Assembly: GCA_037783415.1 (NCBI GenBank)
Contig: JAZGTN010000098.1
Span: 3,100,001 to 3,164,000, forward strand
Direction: 5' to 3'
DNA length: 64,000 nucleotides
From: Leptasterias polaris
Lineage: Eukaryota; Echinodermata; Asteroidea; Forcipulatida; Asteriidae
The notes under the pieces are model-generated. The model was not told where the DNA came from. It was given only the letters and a program-made list of their open reading frames with translations, and did no database searches. This document shows, piece after piece, positions 38,101 to 46,262 of the stretch. The translations under genes were made by a program, and so were the position numbers. Numbering within the stretch: position 1 is the first letter of the stretch; each line of letters starts with the position of its first letter.

Positions 38101-40880
38101 CGTTCTTATATAGTGATGGTACATTGCTCACAACCTTCAGCATTCTGTACAATAATCACAATCAGCAGATAATAACGGGGTATAACACTATATTGACTTG
38201 CAATAATGAGTAACACTGCGACTGGTCCAGCCTGGAACATGTCTTGTTGTCATAGGAACCATTTCTTCTATCACACCACCCTGGATAGCTAGCAGAGAGG
38301 TATACAATGGCAAGTTTCCCCTATACGTGATTCCCAGCGTTCCCGCTCTTGGGGCTCAATACGAATTAGGACAAAGCGAGAGGATCTCATAAGAAGATAT
38401 TTGACAGGAATGATCCCGTGTTAAACTTTCACCACCTCCTGGTGCCATAGGCTAAGTCTTCCTGATTCGCTCTTAGGGGGATATGCTTGTTATGATGGAT
38501 TTACATTATTGTCCTAATTGTCTCTGTTTCAAAAAGGGGTTTTCAAGGGGTCAAACTAAGGCTTGTATTGACAGGGGTCAACTGGGGTGTCAAGGGTCAT
38601 GAACTTGGACTAATAGCTTTTAGACGTTGAACAGTACGAATCTCTCTGTAGAGGCCTGACGCAAAGCTGCGGCTTAGCTGAATTCAAACAAAGAATAGTA
38701 TCGATGATGTATCGATCTTTACTGATTTTTATTATTATGTATTTCTGATGATGGAAACTAAGGACACCTTATAAGTAACTTAATCACTGTAGCTCACAAG
38801 CCTGAGGGTGCTTTCTAATGTAAACCAGAAACACCAGGGTCAACCCCTACTCTTCCATTATAAGTGTTCTGGGTTCTTTTACGTGAACTACCAACCCCAG
38901 TAAATAGGATTTACGGCTTACAAATGTGCCATCCGAAGGACAAAGCAATTATGGTAAAGCATCTTGCTCAAGGACACAAGTTACCGGGACTCGGGCCCAC
39001 ACTCTGCTGATCAGAAACAACAGAGCTTGACGTCCGGCGCAACGACACGCTACGCATGATAAAGACACAGATTACTGTTTCCAAATGATTTTAATAATGT
39101 ACCCTTCTAAAAGCATTAACGTATCACCCTTCTACTAATAACTTTACATGCGTGTAATTAAAATCAAGTCTGAATTAGGCGACTATTAGATGAATTCGAT
39201 GGATTAAGTCTCGATTGAACACTTTGCCTAAACCCGACATCTTGTAATTGTGTGTGTTTTTTTTAGTTCACGGGAAGTATATGGGAAGAATCAATTAGGA
39301 AGAGGTCTGCTGAGGGTCGAAGAGATTTTCTTCTTACCAATTAATAAAAGTCTTATTTTAAATATATATGTTCGTTTACTTTTATATAAAAAAAAGATTT
39401 GAAAAACATCTTCACGCAGAACAGAGGGCGTGGGGCAGAGGTGGGGGTGCACCATGCAATAGGTCAAGGTGTGATTGAGTGCTAAGATTGAGGCAATAGT
39501 CCTAGATGTTAATTGAGGCAGTCTTTGAAAAAAACAAATTAAATTTTCGTCAAAGAGGATAGAAGAGACCCAAGGTAATGGTTGCACGTGTGAATGAGTT
39601 TGTCTTTATCAATACAAAACAGAACAAAAAGGGCAATCAAAAACTCATTCTGCAAAAGTGTTCTGATAGCAATTCAAGATATGAAAGGTGTAGGCCTACT
39701 TTAACCAACAACCAAGCGGTTCAGAGCACCGGACTAAATTTTTGTTTCAGATCAGCAGAGTGTGGGTTCAAGTCTCATTCGTGGCACTTGTATCCAATTG
39801 AGCAAGATACTTATACCACAATGCGTTGTTCTTTGGATGGGACATTGCTAGTTAGCCGTACTAGGACTGTGGTAGTGCGCATTATAGAACGCTTATTGTG
39901 ACTGAAAGAGCAATAGGGGTTAACCCCGGTGTTTCTGGTTCACATAATAGCAAGTACCCTTGTTTACAATGTTTCCTCAGGCTTGCGATCTACAGTGATT
40001 AAGTTCGCTAATGAGGCACCCTTGGTTTCATTACCGGAATTATTATATAATAGTAGTGAAGTAATAATAACGCATTCCTGTTATTTCTTGTTTAGTATGT
40101 GGACGTACAATAGATCTACACTCATCTAGGTCGTTGCAGCGGGTGACCAGTGGGGACACAGCTCTCAAAGGCTCGGCACCCTGGTTGGCTCAGCTCTGGT
40201 ATGTCAAAGAAGGAACTCTGTTCTGCCATGGTTCCATCCTGAACGATCGTTGGATCCTGACAGCTGCCCACTGTATCAAATCACGCAACACAACCAAGAA
40301 TAACCTACGAATTCAACTTGGAGACTTTGATAAAGATCTACCTGAAGAGGAAGAGAGGGCGTATTCAGTGGATGATATCGTTGTTCATAGTGGATTCGAT
40401 ACTAAGCTTTTTGACGCTGACATCGCGCTGGTTAAAGTTGACAGAACTATTCAATTCACAGACTACATCAGACCCATTTGCTTACCCCAGAAGAAGGTGT
40501 CGAAGAGCATGCTGAGCATCGGCCGTCAGGGAGTTGTCTCTGGCTGGGGGAAGCTGACCACTAACGACAATGAGTACCCACGGTACCTTAAGAAGGTCAC
40601 GCTGCCCGTCCAAATGCAAGTCGCTTGTAAACGCTCCACGGATTACCGGGTGACGCCTAATATGTTTTGTGCCGGTTACAGCCAAGCGGGTAGGGGTGAC
40701 TCCTGTGAGGGGGACAGCGGCGCCCCTTTTGCCGTCCAGCACACGAACGGCAGGTGGCACATTATCGGAGTAGTGAGTTGGGGTGAGGGGTGCGATCAAA
40801 CGAATAAGTTTGGATTCTATGTGCGTCTTCATAGGTATACAGCGTGGATTAAAAAACAGACGGGGCTGGAGCTCAGATAG
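14070..40880 (+). CDS. Secreted mosaic serine protease: signal peptide-SRCR-FN3x3-trypsin
   Basis: Six exons (14,070-14,181; 29,388-29,783; 31,584-31,928; 33,228-33,554; 37,788-38,087; 40,096-40,880) join in phase 1 at every junction into 754 residues with no internal stop. The order is: hydrophobic N-terminus (about 1-37), SRCR domain (38-150), three fibronectin III domains (about 171-283, 286-392, 395-490), then a linker with Cys495 and a chymotrypsin-fold domain. The zymogen would be cut after Arg509 (LQR / VTSG). The catalytic triad is His552 (TAAHC), Asp602 (DADIALV) and Ser701 (GDSGAP). Asp695 at the base of the S1 pocket predicts trypsin-like cleavage after Arg or Lys. Cys495 probably tethers the light chain to Cys622. 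It likely acts outside the cell, with SRCR and FN3 modules as binding arms; coagulation, complement-like or matrix roles are only guesses. A possible poly(A) signal lies at 41,114. The first exon is the least certain part, because a second candidate exists at 16,184. Confidence 0.8.
16108..16114 (+). promoter_or_regulatory. Candidate TATA box upstream of alternative signal exon
   Basis: ATATAAG within CACCCATATAAGTATC lies 76 bases upstream of the ATG at 16,184. That gives a start around 16,138 and a short leader of about 45 bases, a compact, typical arrangement. Confidence 0.4.
16184..16229 (+). CDS. Alternative first exon with signal-peptide coding
   Basis: ATG, then RALPVVLLTGIYFI (15 residues with Met) and a strong donor G/GTAAGTATG. 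The exon ends one base into a codon, the same phase as the exon at 14,070, so it could splice to the SRCR exon at 29,388 without shifting the frame. It starts with Arg followed by an unbroken hydrophobic run, as a signal peptide does. It has its own TATA-like box. It could serve the protease gene or an unseen small gene nested in the intron. Confidence 0.45.
19264..19452. repeat. pogo/Tigger-like MITE in intron 1
   Basis: Left end CAGTTGACTCTCGTTATAAC. The right end, read inversely, is ACAGTCAACCCTCGTTAA. CAGT(C/T)GACTCTCGTTA-type termini are typical of pogo-class Tc1/mariner relatives. 189 bp, non-coding. Confidence 0.65.
19453..22032. other. Intron 1, no gene seen
   Basis: A run of 17 G at 19,978-19,994. 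A short palindrome ACCATGGAG-N5-CTCCATGGT at 20,759-20,782. Threefold CAGGGGCAC near 21,045-21,065. Part of a family A MITE at about 21,565-21,850. No coding or RNA signal. Confidence 0.45.
22033..22274. repeat. MITE, family B, rearranged copy
   Basis: GGGACACGTTGCCTTGGATCG at the left and its inverse ending GGCAACGTGTCCCTTT at the right. Relative to the 8,902 copy it carries an extra inverted duplication, so that CTAACACGGTCGGCCA faces TGGCCGACCGTGTTAG within the first ~80 bases. Confidence 0.75.
22316..22613. repeat. MITE with CTTAAGGCCAAGTAAAAA-type ends
   Basis: Ends about 38 bp long (ATACCAGTTGATCGTCCT facing AGGACGATCAACTGGTAT) flank an A-rich interior of about 220 bp. It starts about 40 bases after the family B element. 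A 115-codon minus-strand frame across both is fortuitous. Confidence 0.75.
22741..23103. repeat. MITE, family A
   Basis: Left end CTTAAAGGTATTATACAGG, right end GTGTACAGGGCCTTTAAAG, with the family interior between. Another family A copy in opposite orientation abuts it. Confidence 0.7.
23105..23425. repeat. MITE, family A, opposite orientation
   Basis: Complementary interior phrases (TAGTTTGAGAGACAGAG, TTGCAACTTTGATGATCAAT, GTCTTTGAAAAGTACCAAAG). Together with 22,741-23,103 it forms a tail-to-tail pair. Confidence 0.6.
23426..26758. other. Intron 1, no gene seen
   Basis: AT-rich DNA with a run of 15 G at 25,626-25,640. I see no bounded repeat, RNA gene or exon-like frame with good splice sites. 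Confidence 0.45.
26759..27130. repeat. MITE, family A, best-preserved copy
   Basis: CTTAAAGGCACTGAACACGT at the left and the inverse ACGTGTACAGTGCCTTTAAG at the right. It contains all family phrases in order and is flanked by TTAA-like sequence. Confidence 0.8.
27131..29387. other. End of intron 1, no gene seen
   Basis: AT-rich DNA up to the SRCR acceptor. Several frames of 60-90 codons exist on both strands without splice signals or recognisable content. Confidence 0.45.
29388..29783 (+). CDS. Exon: SRCR domain plus acidic linker
   Basis: The acceptor GTGATAG precedes GACGGTTGAGG. The frame reads GRLRLVQGDSTLDGVVQAL, then EWRMVCGQNWTL and VCKQLGY, and later PCN, DCDDN, DWCD and VAWVKC, the cysteine and hydrophobic pattern of a scavenger receptor cysteine-rich domain. 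An insert rich in Ser, Thr and Pro lies in the middle. An acidic tail (KEDEDEP) follows. The donor GAAG/GTGACT is moderate, and the exon is phase 1 at both ends. Confidence 0.8.
30848..30895. promoter_or_regulatory. Direct repeat of octamer + CRE half/full site
   Basis: ATGCAAATCATTGACGT occurs at 30,848-30,864 and again at 30,877-30,893. Each copy combines a perfect POU octamer (ATGCAAAT) with TGACGT, and the second copy completes TGACGTCA. The 29-base spacing is close to three helical turns. Confidence 0.4.
31034..31040 (+). promoter_or_regulatory. Candidate internal TATA box
   Basis: TATAAAA in GGTCAATATAAAAGCAGAC lies about 140 bases downstream of the octamer/CRE repeat. An RNA starting near 31,066 could read unspliced into the FN3-1 exon through the in-frame ATG at 31,532. 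Evidence is positional only. Confidence 0.25.
31584..31928 (+). CDS. Exon: fibronectin type III domain 1
   Basis: A long pyrimidine tract and TTTTTCAG acceptor lead into a frame with the FN3 hallmarks: SVTLDWTEW (B strand Trp), FLIKYRLAD, then TGLKDRTKYEFIIEVV (the Leu...Tyr pattern before the F strand). It ends CGG with donor GGAG/GTAAGT. Phase 1 at both ends. Confidence 0.8.
31929..33227. other. Intron 3, no features seen
   Basis: AT-rich intron. I see no exon-like frame or bounded repeat. Confidence 0.45.
33228..33554 (+). CDS. Exon: fibronectin type III domain 2
   Basis: Acceptor ATCCCTCAG. The frame reads APSQVVNAVLR, VEVSWAEPSD, SYVVSYKLK, then EQLHPYSTYTVYVTSRSEHGEG, a textbook FN3 pattern (Trp, Tyr-x-Tyr, Leu-x-Pro-x-Ser-x-Tyr). 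Donor GATG/GTAAGA. Phase 1 at both ends. Confidence 0.85.
34247..34355. repeat. Tandem duplication, ~59-bp unit
   Basis: TAGACATTCACTGTACAAAC appears twice, each followed by GTGAA(T/C)GTCCA and CCAATATC. Two units only, in intron 4. Confidence 0.7.
35044..35188. repeat. MITE with GGCCTTTCTCAAACCTC ends
   Basis: GGCCTTTCTCAAACCTCAGC at the left and the inverse GAGGTTTGAGAAAGGCTCC at the right; about 145 bp in all. Confidence 0.75.
35189..35363. repeat. MITE with GGGC(C/T)CAATTTCATAGA ends
   Basis: GGGCTCAATTTCATAGAC at the left, CTATGAAATTGGGCCC at the right, with AAGCTTATCACA repeats inside. It abuts the previous element. Relatives lie at 43,021-43,213 and 63,735-63,854. Confidence 0.75.
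36282..36506 (-). repeat. tRNA-derived SINE (family 'GGATGAAT'), minus strand
   Basis: Same body as the copies at 5,921 and 6,470. On the minus strand the head reads TAGCTCAGTGG (A box) and GGTTTGAATCCC (B box), the best-preserved promoter of the three copies. Confidence 0.7.
37331..37546. repeat. ACACTCT-family MITE interrupted by a second MITE
   Basis: 37,331-37,396 has the TGACCC/GGGTCA interior (GGGTCAGAATTGAACCGGAT). At 37,397 it is broken by an element starting GGGGCCAATTTCACAAAGAG and ending CTTTGTGAAATCGAGCCC at 37,546. A relative of the inner element is at 44,619-44,757. Confidence 0.6.
37788..38087 (+). CDS. Exon: fibronectin type III domain 3
   Basis: Acceptor GTTACATAG. The frame reads VPSAEPTGISATFL, LRFTWDPIPC, GYTYILLDA, then LEVRQYKLLVAAKTQLGRGPY, FN3-like though more diverged than the first two. 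Donor GAGA/GTAAGT. Phase 1 at both ends; the carried A gives Ile at the junction with the protease exon. Confidence 0.75.
38781..39056 (-). repeat. tRNA-derived SINE (S1), minus strand
   Basis: Same order of phrases as at 12,333 (ACACCAGGGTCAACCCCTAC, TGCTCAAGG, CTGATCAGAAA). The tRNA head at the right is degenerate, so it is an older copy. Confidence 0.7.
39700..40004 (+). repeat. tRNA-derived SINE (S1), plus strand
   Basis: A tRNA-like head (CCAAGCGGTTCAGAGCACCG, then GGTTCAAGTCT as a decayed B box) is followed by the S1 body (GAGCAAGATACTTATACCA, AGGGGTTAACCCCGGTGTTT) and tail (CTCAGGCTTG...CAGTGATTAAG). Opposite in orientation to the copy at 38,781. Confidence 0.7.
40096..40880 (+). CDS. 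Exon: complete trypsin-like protease domain and stop
   Basis: Acceptor TTTCTTGTTTAG, then ICGRTIDLHSSRSLQR/VTSGD, which is the light-chain cysteine, a short basic linker and the activation site. WILTAAHC, DADIALV and GDSCEGDSGAP carry the triad. Asp six residues before the Ser, SWGEGC, and Gly in KFGFYV form a trypsin-type pocket. Eight cysteines can be assigned to pairs 42-58, 168-182, 191-220 and the 1-122 tether (chymotrypsin numbering); both members of the 136-201 pair are absent. The whole catalytic domain sits in one exon. TAG ends it at 40,880. Confidence 0.92.
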
Positions 40881-42841
40881 TGACAAACTATATTCTTCAA
40901 TAATATATTTTTTGTTGTTACTATTTTTGTTCAGTAGCAAATGCTACTATTAACAATGTGTATGTACAGATATTACAAATACTTATATTTCAAATCTAGA
41001 CATAACTTAATTAAATGTCTGCATTTGGCCATAAAAATAGTTAAGCTTTGACCATCCACGGTTACTCCTATCTTCAGTCATAGCAATGTAGGATATAATA
41101 TTACGGGCCAACCAATAAAATACTTCATCGGTCTTTTAATTACACACTTTGGTAATTTCCTGCCATAATTCGCCCGGATAACGGGAGGCTAGACCGTCTC
41201 GTGGTCAGATGACCCGGATGAAAAGTCCGTGTGACCCTAAATCCGACAGGTAGGTCTTCGGCCGGAAATTCAAAATTATTGTGCCGTAGAGGGCTCTCTT
41301 TCTACATCTACGTTTGTCAGACTGTGGAATTCACAGAGTGCACTTGAGTGTACAAAATAAGTATTATTTAGTACAGTAGCTTACAATAAACTTGGAATAC
41401 ACAGTGTTGATTATTTTTATTTTTTTATTACCGAGAGAACAGGCGTTCCATAGTTTGTACTTGGGCGTGGTCCATTGTTTCCCCACTGACTTATAAATAG
41501 AAACAATGATAATACACATGCGAACTGCCAGCTGTCTCAGACTGTTACCATAGCAAGGTCTGAAAGGTGAGGTCACTAGCAGGATATTAACAGCACCTTT
41601 GGCTGGTTTTGTGGGGAATGTTTAAAGAAAAAGAAAAATAGAGAGCTTTCTAGACTTTAGACAATATTTTAGCTGTTCTAAAACCACGGTCTTTCTTGGG
41701 GCCCATTATGAATATCTTACGAATAGCCAGATTCTACGCGCAAGTATTTTTAAAATACCTACTCAAATCTTGCCAGACAATTCTAATGGTGCAAACATTA
41801 GCTATCTATATCGTGTCCATGTTTGTTGTTGATGTTGTTTTTATGTTGGTTTTTAATTATTTTTATCTATAGTTACCGTAGAATGTTTGCTGATACTTTG
41901 TTTACAACTCGAGTAATGTCTCTTTGTAACTTACGCACAGCATTTATTTGTGATGTAGATGAGTATGTTTTTAATTCGAAGTTTTATGTTGCGTAAAGCT
42001 TTATTATAATGCAGCAGCATAAGGCCTGGTCATATCCCCTGTATGCATTGTCAATAATGAATGTCAATATGCATACAAAAAATGAACCAGTCTAATTGTT
42101 CATTCAGCCTCGGTTTGGCAGCAATGATTTGAATACACTGTGACAGGCCTGGCATTAAACGGAGGCCACGAAGACCATAGCCTTTGTTGCCCTAGTCTTG
42201 GACTTAATGAAGTTTCAAAGCATTCCTATATAGAGTTTACTTTTCCCAATAAAAGTGTCCTTTGCACAATGGAAATGGCCTTGCCCTGCCAAAGATGAAA
42301 TTACAGGCCTTATGTGATAAATATATGTGTATGGCGAGTTGCATAGAGTTGCTTTATAGGCAAAAGTGAAAAACTTGCTAAACACAGAAAAACACTGCTT
42401 AGCACAGAAAAACACTGCTTAGCAGAAGAAGGTTACCAACCAAGATGCCGTATAATTGTCCTGACTGTGACTAAACAAAGCTGCAAAGAATTTCTATAAG
42501 GTTGAAACCCTGGTTAAATGCTGCCAAACCACATGATTCATAACTGTATAAGTATGGTGCGAATGGACAATCCTTTTAAGTGCAATAATACAATCACAGA
42601 ATTTTATGTTAGAATTAATTGGTCACTTATTTATAGCCCACGTCATAGAGGTTGCAGGACCAAATCCCGTTTACCACACTATATTTATTTACTATTTGCT
42701 ATATATTTACCCTATACTTTTAGAGGTTACACTCTGCACCAATGAAACTCCATTCCTTGAGTATATTAATGAAATGCACCAGAGCTTTAAAAATTGGTTA
42801 ACAATCCGACATGGGTTTATAATAAAGCTGAGAAAGAGGAA
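40881..42841. other. 3' flank of the protease gene; poly(A) candidate, then nothing
   Basis: AATAAA at 41,114-41,119 is a plausible poly(A) signal 234 bases past the stop. Beyond it the DNA is AT-rich with no recognised gene, RNA or bounded repeat. Confidence 0.4.
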
Positions 42842-43291
42842 ACACTCTAAAAACTTCCAGGTCAGAATTGACGCGGATCCGAGTCTAAGGGGACCTGACC
42901 TTTCCTGAGTCAGGTTGATCCTTTCTAAGTCAGGCTGACCCGGAAACTGTATACAAAATGGACTCGGTTTCTTCGCCAGTTTGATCCAATTCTGTGTCAT
43001 TTTTGACACAAATTCCTGCTGGGTCCAATTTCATAGAGCTGTTAAGCAGAAAATAATGCTTAGCAAATTTCTATGCTAAGCAAAAAATTAGTGGGGGACC
43101 AGTTACAACAATGTCAACTTTAAGGAGTTTGGCTGGTGACCAGTTTCTGCTAAGCACTATTTTTCTGTGCTTAGCAAGTTTTTGGGCTTACACGTTTTAT
43201 GAAATTGGGCCCTGGTCATACTGACCTGAAATGAGTCAAGCTCCACGGGAGGCGGAATCTGGGTCAGTCTGACCAAGGAGTTTTGAGAGTG
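42842..43291. repeat. ACACTCTAAAAAC-family MITE with nested insertion
   Basis: Left terminus ACACTCTAAAAACTTCCAGG is the closest match to the terminus at 49,808. The right terminus ends TTTTGAGAGTG. The interior is of TGACCC/GGGTCA type. A GGGTCCAATTTCATAGAGC...AAATTGGGCCC element occupies 43,021-43,213, so it inserted later. Confidence 0.75.
43021..43213. repeat. MITE nested inside the 42,842 element
   Basis: GGGTCCAATTTCATAGAGCT at the left and ATGAAATTGGGCCC at the right. Inside, TGCTTAGCA/TGCTAAGCA phrases face each other. Same family as 35,189-35,363. Confidence 0.75.
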
Positions 43292-44209
43292 AAGAAGGTT
43301 GATGAAGAAACGAGACTAGAGTGAACGAAGACAATGATGCCACTGTTGTGTTCTCGGATTATTTAAACCTTTTAGTGAGTTAGAATGATGGAATCAAGTG
43401 TTAGCCAACTGAAATACCTTTTATTAAAACAATTACTAAGTATATTGGACGATTCCATTGAACCCATTTCGAAAGGAATCTTATTTTTTCGTTGTTTTGT
43501 TTTGTAAACAGTAGAATATCTTAAGTAATACATAAATCTATTACTTTTTTTGTAGATTTTATCTGAATGTTCACAATTATTTAAGACATTAATTATATAG
43601 TAATCTGGTTTCAATGTGTCGAAATTATTCAAAACTGTTTTACAGTGTTTTCATCTGAGTGACAAATTAATGACTTCAAGTTAGGTTTACTCAGTTCTCA
43701 AAAAAAACACTACTCATCGGTCAGCAAAACATTTCATAGATTCAAGTAAATTTGCGTCGTATTGCTTGAAAACTGAAAGGTTTTGAATTTGAAAACTTTT
43801 CCAAAACATCCATTCAAAAGAAAGACAACTGCATCATTGCTTTTATTCAGACACCTGTATTCAAAGTGATGCTTTCATTCCAAACCTGACAATATTCACA
43901 ATGACTGATGAGGGAACTGACAAACAAATGATAACAAGTTATTGCAGAATGAAATGTCATCTTCTTTGGTTCAAAAGTGCGTAAAATGTATCACTTCTGG
44001 AGAAAAAGAATTCGAAGTTTGCTTTTTGTATATAGTTTGTAAATTACGCAATCTGATATTTATTTTATGCATGTAAATAACATGAGCTCATTCTTAATAA
44101 TGTCCAAGACATTTTCCAAGGAGAAATAAAATTTCAATTACTTTTTGCAAATTGTTTTCTTCCGTGTTTTTTATTTTATTTTGTTTATTTTATTTAGGGA
44201 GACTGCCGA
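43292..44209. other. No recognisable feature
   Basis: AT-rich DNA, stops in all frames, no RNA or bounded repeat seen. Confidence 0.45.
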
Positions 44210-44292
44210 CACTGGCGGGCTAGATAGGTCAGTTGGGAGAGCTCCGGCACAATAATCCGGAGGTCGTTAGTTCGAATCCTGCTTTAGTCAAT
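44210..44292 (+). repeat. tRNA-like sequence (SINE head or tRNA pseudogene)
   Basis: An A-box-like TAGGTCAGTTGGGAGAG, an anticodon-arm-like CTCCGG...CCGGAG hairpin, and a B box TTAGTTCGAATCC occur in order. The base before the would-be anticodon is C instead of the invariant T, and the acceptor stem does not pair well. I therefore treat it as tRNA-derived rather than a working tRNA. Confidence 0.5.
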
Positions 44293-44429
44293 TTTCCTTT
44301 GTTCAACCCTAAATTAGTTCCTTAATAATCGCAATACTCCGTAACTTTATACGGTAGACTGTATACACGCTCAATACACATGTCAGGATCAATTTCAAGC
44401 ACAACATTCTTTTTAAAAAAACCGTGCCA

Positions 44430-44617
44430 GACCAAGATTTCAGGTCACAACGGCCCTGACCCATTTCTGGGTCGGGTTGACCCGGAAACTGGGTCAAACA
44501 ATGGGATTTGGCTGGGATTTTGGGTCAGTTTGACTCGTTTCTGGGTCATTTCTGATACAGATGAATGACCCAGAAATGCGTCAAGCCTCAATTCTGACCC
44601 TGGAGTTCTTAGAGTGT
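44430..44617. repeat. ACACTCT-family MITE, 5' end decayed
   Basis: Many TGACCC/GGGTCA repeats and a right end GACCCTGGAGTTCTTAGAGTGT, the best right terminus of the family in this window. The left edge is obscured. Confidence 0.65.
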
Positions 44618-44618
44618 G

Positions 44619-44757
44619 TAACATTCATCTTAATAAGATAAGTTGTCAGTATTACCATAGTACTATGACACCACATTTTGCTTAATAATAATACTAATAG
44701 CAATTAAAATTGATACACAGTTAAGACCAAGCATAGCTGTTTGTAAAATCGAGCCCT
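44619..44757. repeat. MITE fragment related to 37,397-37,546
   Basis: Shares TCAGTATTACCAT, TGACACCACATTTTGCTT and the right end TTGTAAAATCGAGCCC with the inner element at 37,397. The left terminus is missing. Confidence 0.5.
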
Positions 44758-45795
44758 GGTTTCTTCACTGTATACTTTGTTGCTGTACACTGCGACCAAA
44801 CTGCCCGCTGGAGGACAACAAAAAAGAACAGTCAAGTGTGTCCAGCCCTATAGTGCTATGATCAGCTATGTTGGGATTCAAACCCACCCTGGCACTACTA
44901 TACAACTTAAATCCGATTCTTCTTTCGGACAGGAATTCTCATTGGTGCTCGATATGGGGCATGGTGTGTCCCCCCCCCACCCCCCCATCCCCATGGTGCC
45001 TTTATCGTGAGCTAGGCTTCTCAGTACTTCTTTTAGAGGATTATCGGTGGCCCGTACTTCTGTACAGAGGAAAATGAATAGTGTGTTATATAGTACGGGA
45101 ACATAGGAGAGGCGGGGACCCTCAGCCCTATATTGGGCATGGTATATAAGAATTCGCTAGGCCTAATAAATGCTTTAAATGTCACTTTAAATGCCCCCCC
45201 CCCCCCCCACACTTATGCCCATCGGTCATTATTTGGAAAAACAGTCATACTTTAAATCCAAATGGTAAACCAGAAAAGTCATCAGTCAAAAAATGTCTTA
45301 AATGAGTGGTTTGGGCAAAGATATTGCTTCCCTGATGAGAGACAGCCTTTCCATCACAAAGCGTTATCTGTTCGCGCATTTGACGGTTTTTGAAGCTTGT
45401 TTTGATGATGTTGGAAAGTGTGACTCAATGCAGTTAAAAGGAGAGTTACAAATCTCTGGAATCATAGAGCAAACTGGAATTAAAGAATTAACACTACATT
45501 CAGTGACGTACAGGGGGGGGGGCAGGGGTGCACACCTCGGAACCCTTGCCCCCCTCCCCCTTCCCACACACACACCCACTTTTCCCCAACCCCAATTAAT
45601 GAGTTCAAGATAATGCACAAATAATGGTTCGATTTAATACCCACCTAACATTTTTTTTCTTTCTCAGCCACCCCATTGTTTGTAAACTAATAACTTTTAT
45701 TTGCTATAATTTTCCAGCTTTTCTCTGGATGCTTTCCCTTAATCCTTTGCTCCTCTTTTTGCTATAAATTGATATGTTTGCGTTTGTGCTTGTTT
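44758..45795. other. No gene; C/G-rich low complexity
   Basis: Runs of C at 44,970-44,990 and 45,194-45,208, and G-rich and C-rich tracts at 45,510-45,590. Frames of about 100 codons at 45,302 and 45,364 (opposite strands) cross the low-complexity tract and are not credible. Confidence 0.4.
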
Positions 45796-45838
45796 GTGCC
45801 TCTGACGAAGGTCCAGTTTGGATCGAAAGCTATAGGCC
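45796..45838 (+). ncRNA. Second hammerhead-like motif (Penelope-type end)
   Basis: CTGACGA at 45,802-45,808. A helix II candidate GGTCC-AGTTT-GGATC with one G-T pair. GAAA at 45,825-45,828, then AGCTAT. GCCT (45,798-45,801) can pair with AGGC (45,834-45,837) as helix I. The junction near the cleavage site is less canonical than at 2,774, so activity is doubtful, but the order of elements is the same. Confidence 0.5.
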
Positions 45839-46018
45839 ATCTCCCCTACTAATTGTATAATACTTTTGCCCCGCTCCCACCCCCCCCCCTGTGAATACGC
45901 CACTGGCCAAAATATCTTATGTATTTTCAGTTCACATACTTTGTGTCACTAGCCTTTATGGTGCAATGAAGACATTACTATATGACAATTGGATAAATTT
46001 GTCTGCTCTGTAACACCT

Positions 46019-46262
46019 AGACTTGTTGACAAGTCGTTAATGATGGTCGCGGTGAGTGGAGTCACGTGTAGTGCTGAAGCCTAAATTAAAAAAATGTTCT
46101 CGCGAGATCACTGCTCTCGCGCGAAGTTGCTGGCTGCCGACTCTTCGTCATTAACCAGTCTTGAGAGCAGTATCTCGCACAGAGCAGCCCTCTCGCGGGA
46201 TATTGCGAGAAAGCCGTTCCGCTATCACCGCGACAGACATTTAACGACTTGTCCACAAGTCT
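46019..46262. repeat. MITE with AGACTTGT(G/T)GACAAGTCGTTAA ends
   Basis: The left end AGACTTGTTGACAAGTCG and right end CGACTTGTCCACAAGTCT form ~22-bp terminal inverted repeats, flanked by TA on both sides (CTAGAC / GTCTAT). The interior carries CTCTCGCG/CGCGAGA inverted pairs. 244 bp. Confidence 0.75.

Larger units (their letters stand above)
38088..40095. other. Last intron, carrying an inverted pair of SINEs
   Basis: Contains S1 SINE copies at 38,781-39,056 (minus) and 39,700-40,004 (plus), the second ending about 90 bases before the protease acceptor. A 107-codon frame at 39,578 lies mostly in the SINE and is not a gene. Confidence 0.5.

Noticed and set aside
39578..39901. 107-codon frame on the + strand
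   Set aside because: Mostly inside the S1 SINE; no conserved protein content.
44210..44292. Functional tRNA gene
   Set aside because: The base before the anticodon is not T, the anticodon stem is irregular and the acceptor ends do not pair. Better explained as a SINE head.
45302..45618. Overlapping frames of 84-103 codons on both strands
   Set aside because: They cross G-rich and C-rich low-complexity DNA; glycine or proline runs only, no domain.
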